Shown here one piece after another: positions 61,255 through 64,000 of a stretch of DNA of 64,000 bases. The notes beneath the pieces were generated by a model. It ran no database searches, was not told the DNA's origin, and saw only the letters and a list, made by a program, of their open reading frames with translations. The stretch spans positions 62,001-126,000 of the forward strand of contig NZ_BMPB01000008.1 in the NCBI RefSeq assembly GCF_014647375.1. The letters are read 5' to 3'. How positions within the stretch are numbered: the stretch's first letter is position 1; each line of letters begins with the position of its first letter. The DNA comes from Parabacteroides faecis. GTDB taxonomy: Bacteria; Bacteroidota; Bacteroidia; Bacteroidales; Tannerellaceae. Both the position numbers and the translations under genes were made by a program.

Positions 61255-61300
61255 CATTAACTATCCGTCAGTTGAAACTGACGGCAAATGAACCTGTAAC
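61255..61300 (-). repeat. REP-like hairpin, right arm of RAYT element
   Basis: Inverted copy of the left arm. Differences are the first base, two adjacent bases in the ACAGGT-ATTTGCC segment, and one loop base. The stem CCGTCAGTT/AACTGACGG is strictly kept, which is the sign of function. Confidence 0.85.
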
Positions 61301-61646
61301 TAAGCCAGCCTTGTTTATGAACGATCGCTTATGCTCGAATAGGTTCAATTATTTCTATATTCGATAGCGAAGCCTAACTCTCAACTGTCATTTGTCAACT
61401 GTCAACTGTCAACTGTCAACTGAAAAAATGTTTCACATTTTTTCTTATTTAGCCAAATCGCCAACTTTTCAGGAAAAATAGATATCCTCTTAACCGTCTG
61501 CATTCTCTACTTTTGTATCGTCGACCTTTGCTATTAGGGCGGGGGATAGATAACAATTATCAGAATATAGATAAAATTTTACGAACAATTAGGTTAAAAC
61601 AGCTGTTCTGTTAATAACTTAGTCTAAAAAAGAGGAGGATTGTAGG
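61301..61646. other. Gap before rclA with heptamer repeats and a promoter element
   Basis: No gene seen. Tandem heptamers TGTCAAC occur four times at 61393-61420, after one degenerate copy. A TACTTTTG -7 element is at 61508-61515, 132 bases before rclA, without a clear -33. A purine-rich AGAGGAGGA (61631-61639) just before the rclA start is an unusually good Shine-Dalgarno site for this organism. Confidence 0.6.
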
Positions 61647-63023
61647 ATGAAAAAGTACGATGCAATTATCATTGGGTTTGGTAAAGCCGGTAAAACACTT
61701 GCCGCAGAGTTGGGAAACAGAGGCTGGAATGTCGCTATTATCGAGCGTTCGTCCGGTATGTACGGAGGAACCTGTATCAATATCGGTTGTATCCCGACGA
61801 AAAGGCTGGTGCATATGTCGAAAGTCATTTCCTACCGCAAACCTTCTTCCTTCGAACAGTATGCCGAAGAGTTCCGCCAGGCGATTGCCGGGAAAAGGGA
61901 ACTGACCTCGCTGCTGCGTAAAAAGAATTTCGACAACCTCGACTCAAAAGATACCGTGACTGTCTATACAGGCATCGCCTCTTTCCGTTCTCCTTACGAA
62001 ATAGAAGTAAAAGCAGGTAACGAAACCCTCCTCCTGGAAGGTAAAAAGATATTCATCAATACGGGAGCATCTACCATCATCCCACCCATCAAAGGTATAG
62101 ATGGAAATCCGTTTGTCTACACCAGTACCTCGATCATGGAACTGGACAAACTACCACGTCGGCTGGTGATTGTAGGCGGCGGTTATATCGGCCTGGAATT
62201 CGCCTCCATGTTTGCCGGTTTCGGTTCGGAAGTGATCGTGCTGGAAGGGGGAGACAAGTTCATTGCCCGCGAAGACCGCGACATTGCCGATGCGGTAAAA
62301 ACGGTACTCGAAAAGAAAGGAATCACCATCCGTCTGAACGCTTCGGTACAGTCGATTGAACACAATGGCTCCGGAGTTGTTATAACATATAAAGAGAAAG
62401 AAGGAAACGAAGTACAACTTCCCGCCGACGCTGTGCTGCTGGCAACCGGACGCCGTCCGAACACCACAGACCTGCATCCGGAAGCTGCGGGGATAAAGAT
62501 CTCCGACCGGGGAGCCGTCATCGTGGACGACCATCTGCGCACCAATGTCCCGAATATCTGGGCAATGGGCGATGTGACGGGCGGTCTTCAATTTACCTAC
62601 ATCTCTCTGGACGATTATCGTGTGATAAAAGACCAGCTGTTCGGTAACGGACGGCGAACGAAGGATGACCGTGTGGCGGTTGCCTATTCCGTATTCATCG
62701 ATCCCCCGCTGTCACGCATCGGGATGGGAGAGGAAGAGGCGCTGCGTTCCGGAAGGAAAATAAGCATTGCACGGATGCCGGCTGCTGCATTCCCGCGGAC
62801 ACGTACCTTCGAACAGACGGACGGACTGCTGAAAGCGATCGTCGATACGGAAACAGGCGAGATACTGGGATGTACCCTTTTCTGTGCCGAGTCGACCGAG
62901 GTGATCAACACCGTATCGCTGGCCATACGTGCCGGAAAAGACTATACATTCCTTCGGGACAGTATTTATACGCATCCGTCGATGAGTGAATCGTTGAACG
63001 ATTTGTTTGCATTAATAAAATAA
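61647..63023 (+). CDS. rclA: RclA-like pyridine nucleotide-disulfide oxidoreductase
   Basis: A 458-residue FAD flavoprotein. The FAD motif is IIGFGKAGKTLA (Gly10, 12 and 15), the redox disulfide is Cys43-x4-Cys48 in GGTCINIGCIPTK, the NAD(P) motif is IVGGGYIGLEFAS, and the C-terminal dimer part ends THPSMSESLNDLFALIK. Several stretches match E. coli RclA as I recall it, including AMGDVTGGLQFTYISLDDYR. RclA lowers hypochlorous acid stress, with Cu(II) reductase activity reported, and is upregulated by oxidants. In the host gut it would protect against neutrophil oxidants. The gene is 23 bases before gnd, a source of NADPH. Confidence 0.9.
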   Translation: MKKYDAIIIGFGKAGKTLAAELGNRGWNVAIIERSSGMYGGTCINIGCIPTKRLVHMSKVISYRKPSSFEQYAEEFRQAIAGKRELTSLLRKKNFDNLDSKDTVTVYTGIASFRSPYEIEVKAGNETLLLEGKKIFINTGASTIIPPIKGIDGNPFVYTSTSIMELDKLPRRLVIVGGGYIGLEFASMFAGFGSEVIVLEGGDKFIAREDRDIADAVKTVLEKKGITIRLNASVQSIEHNGSGVVITYKEKEGNEVQLPADAVLLATGRRPNTTDLHPEAAGIKISDRGAVIVDDHLRTNVPNIWAMGDVTGGLQFTYISLDDYRVIKDQLFGNGRRTKDDRVAVAYSVFIDPPLSRIGMGEEEALRSGRKISIARMPAAAFPRTRTFEQTDGLLKAIVDTETGEILGCTLFCAESTEVINTVSLAIRAGKDYTFLRDSIYTHPSMSESLNDLFALIK

Positions 63024-63046
63024 CGAAATATAAAATAGAACAAAAC

Positions 63047-64000
63047 ATGAAGAAAGCTGATATCGGACTGATTGGTCTCGCCGTGATGGGTGAGAACCTG
63101 GCTCTAAATATGGAAAGCAAAGGTTTTACCGTTGCAGTATATAACCGTAGTTTCCCCGGCGAAGAAGGAGTGGTGGACCGCTTCGTGAACGGCCGTGGAA
63201 AAGGAAAGAATTTTATCGCTACCCATTCGATCGAAGAACTGGTGGATGCCGTGAAGCGTCCCCGCATCATTATGATGATGATCAAGGCCGGTGCTCCGGT
63301 CGACGAAATGATTGAACAGCTCTTGCCTCATATGTCGCCCGGCGACGTGATCATCGACGGAGGCAACTCCGACTTCCATGATACGGAACGCCGTGTGAAA
63401 GAGGTGGAAGCCAAAGGTCTGTATTTTGTCGGATCAGGTATTTCGGGAGGTGAAGAAGGTGCCTTGCACGGCCCTTCTATCATGCCCGGAGGATCTCCCG
63501 AAGCATGGCCCATCGTAAAGGATATTTTACAGAGTATCGCAGCCAAGCTGGATGACGGTAAGCCTTGTTGCCAATGGATCGGCGAAGGCGGTGCCGGGCA
63601 CTTTGTCAAGATGGTGCACAACGGCATCGAGTACGGTGACATGCAGCTGATCTCCGAAGCCTATTCCCTGTTGAAGAACCGGAAAGGCCTGGACAATGAT
63701 GAAATGTCCGTCGTCTTTGAAGAATGGAACAAGGGCGAACTGGATAGTTTCCTGATCGAGATCACCACGAACATACTCCGCTTCCGCGACGAAGACGGCA
63801 AGCCGTTGCTGGATAAGATACTCGACGTTGCCGGCCAGAAAGGAACGGGAAAATGGAGTGCCATCGCCGCAATGGACGAGAACGATCCGTTGACGCTGAT
63901 TACCGAGGCCGTGTACGCCCGTATGCTGTCCGCCCTCTCTGACGAACGCGAAAAGGCTTCCGGCTTGTATCCGGAACCGGTGCAGTTGGGTGAAAACCTG
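63047..64000 (+). CDS. gnd: 6-phosphogluconate dehydrogenase (decarboxylating), 3'-truncated by window edge
   Basis: Oxidative pentose-phosphate enzyme that makes ribulose-5-phosphate, CO2 and NAD(P)H. The NADP-binding motif is GLIGLAVMGENLALN (Gly near residues 7-13), the substrate and catalytic signatures are VGSGISGGEEGALHGPS and GGAGHFVKMVHNGIEYGDMQ, which carries the catalytic Lys. The first 318 codons are in view of about 480, and the frame is still open at 64000. The 23-base gap from rclA suggests one transcript, which would supply reducing power for RclA under oxidative stress. Confidence 0.96.
   Translation, partial: MKKADIGLIGLAVMGENLALNMESKGFTVAVYNRSFPGEEGVVDRFVNGRGKGKNFIATHSIEELVDAVKRPRIIMMMIKAGAPVDEMIEQLLPHMSPGDVIIDGGNSDFHDTERRVKEVEAKGLYFVGSGISGGEEGALHGPSIMPGGSPEAWPIVKDILQSIAAKLDDGKPCCQWIGEGGAGHFVKMVHNGIEYGDMQLISEAYSLLKNRKGLDNDEMSVVFEEWNKGELDSFLIEITTNILRFRDEDGKPLLDKILDVAGQKGTGKWSAIAAMDENDPLTLITEAVYARMLSALSDEREKASGLYPEPVQLGENL

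Noticed and set aside
61393..61420. CRISPR array.
   Set aside because: The unit is seven bases with no spacers, and no cas genes are in the window.
58803..61646. AraC genes as the RclR-type regulator of rclA.
   Set aside because: They are separated from rclA by the RAYT unit, and beyond family membership and a pair of cysteines nothing connects them; kept only as a hint.

Overview
The window looks like chromosomal DNA from a Bacteroidales bacterium, most likely a Parabacteroides. The reasons are the complete Bat (aerotolerance) operon, a V-type ATPase operon that carries a DUF2764 subunit, several lipoprotein propellers of Bacteroides type, promoters with the Bacteroidetes -7 element TAnnTTTG, and few Shine-Dalgarno sites. 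Species cannot be fixed by eye. No rRNA, tRNA or CRISPR array was seen. Most of the window is ordinary, well-kept core genome.

Layout. 1-5.1 kb: end of a carboxynorspermidine decarboxylase gene, ftsY, rimO, then two HU-type genes, the second fused to a membrane segment and a LysM-like domain. 5.3-14.4 kb: a single co-directional Bat operon (MoxR ATPase, DUF58, membrane protein, BatA, BatB, BatC, BatD, BatE) with a PAP2 phosphatase overlapping its end. 14.5-16.8 kb: small DNA-binding and stress genes, including two proteins under 60 residues. 17-26 kb: outer-membrane beta-barrel protein, split lysine exporter LysO, two GH20-type glycosidases, PhoH and a GNAT acetyltransferase. 26.2-33.8 kb: V-ATPase operon E-DUF2764-A-B-D-I-K. 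34-40 kb: DPP-IV-like peptidase and a BlaI/M56 sensor pair coupled to a propeller lipoprotein. 40.3-49.7 kb: tri-heme peroxidase, RlpA-like protein, and a heavy-metal RND efflux system (TolC, adaptor, CzcA-type pump) followed by its probable two-component system. 49.8-57.4 kb: GntR/slipin pair, propeller lipoprotein, nitrilase, hydrolase, AraC, ketopantoate-reductase-like, arginase-like and HxlR genes. 57.4-61.6 kb: the accessory part, with a truncated DUF3987 remnant, an ORF6N gene, an orphan 59-residue protein, two tandem AraC genes and a REP-associated transposase (RAYT) flanked by inverted REP-like hairpins. 61.6-64 kb: rclA and the start of gnd.

The most interesting items are the RAYT with its pair of 46-nt inverted REP-like arms, dispersed TGTCAAC heptamer repeats and a hairpin repeat found inside two operons, the HU-membrane-LysM protein that could join nucleoid and envelope, a V-ATPase K subunit that keeps all five positions of a known sodium site, an exported arginase-like enzyme with Cys at the first manganese-His position, phased decamer repeats upstream of a hexosaminidase promoter, and strong operator-like palindromes beside BlaI, GntR and HxlR regulators. 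None of these proves a wholly new system. The REP element and the HU-LysM protein are the best leads.
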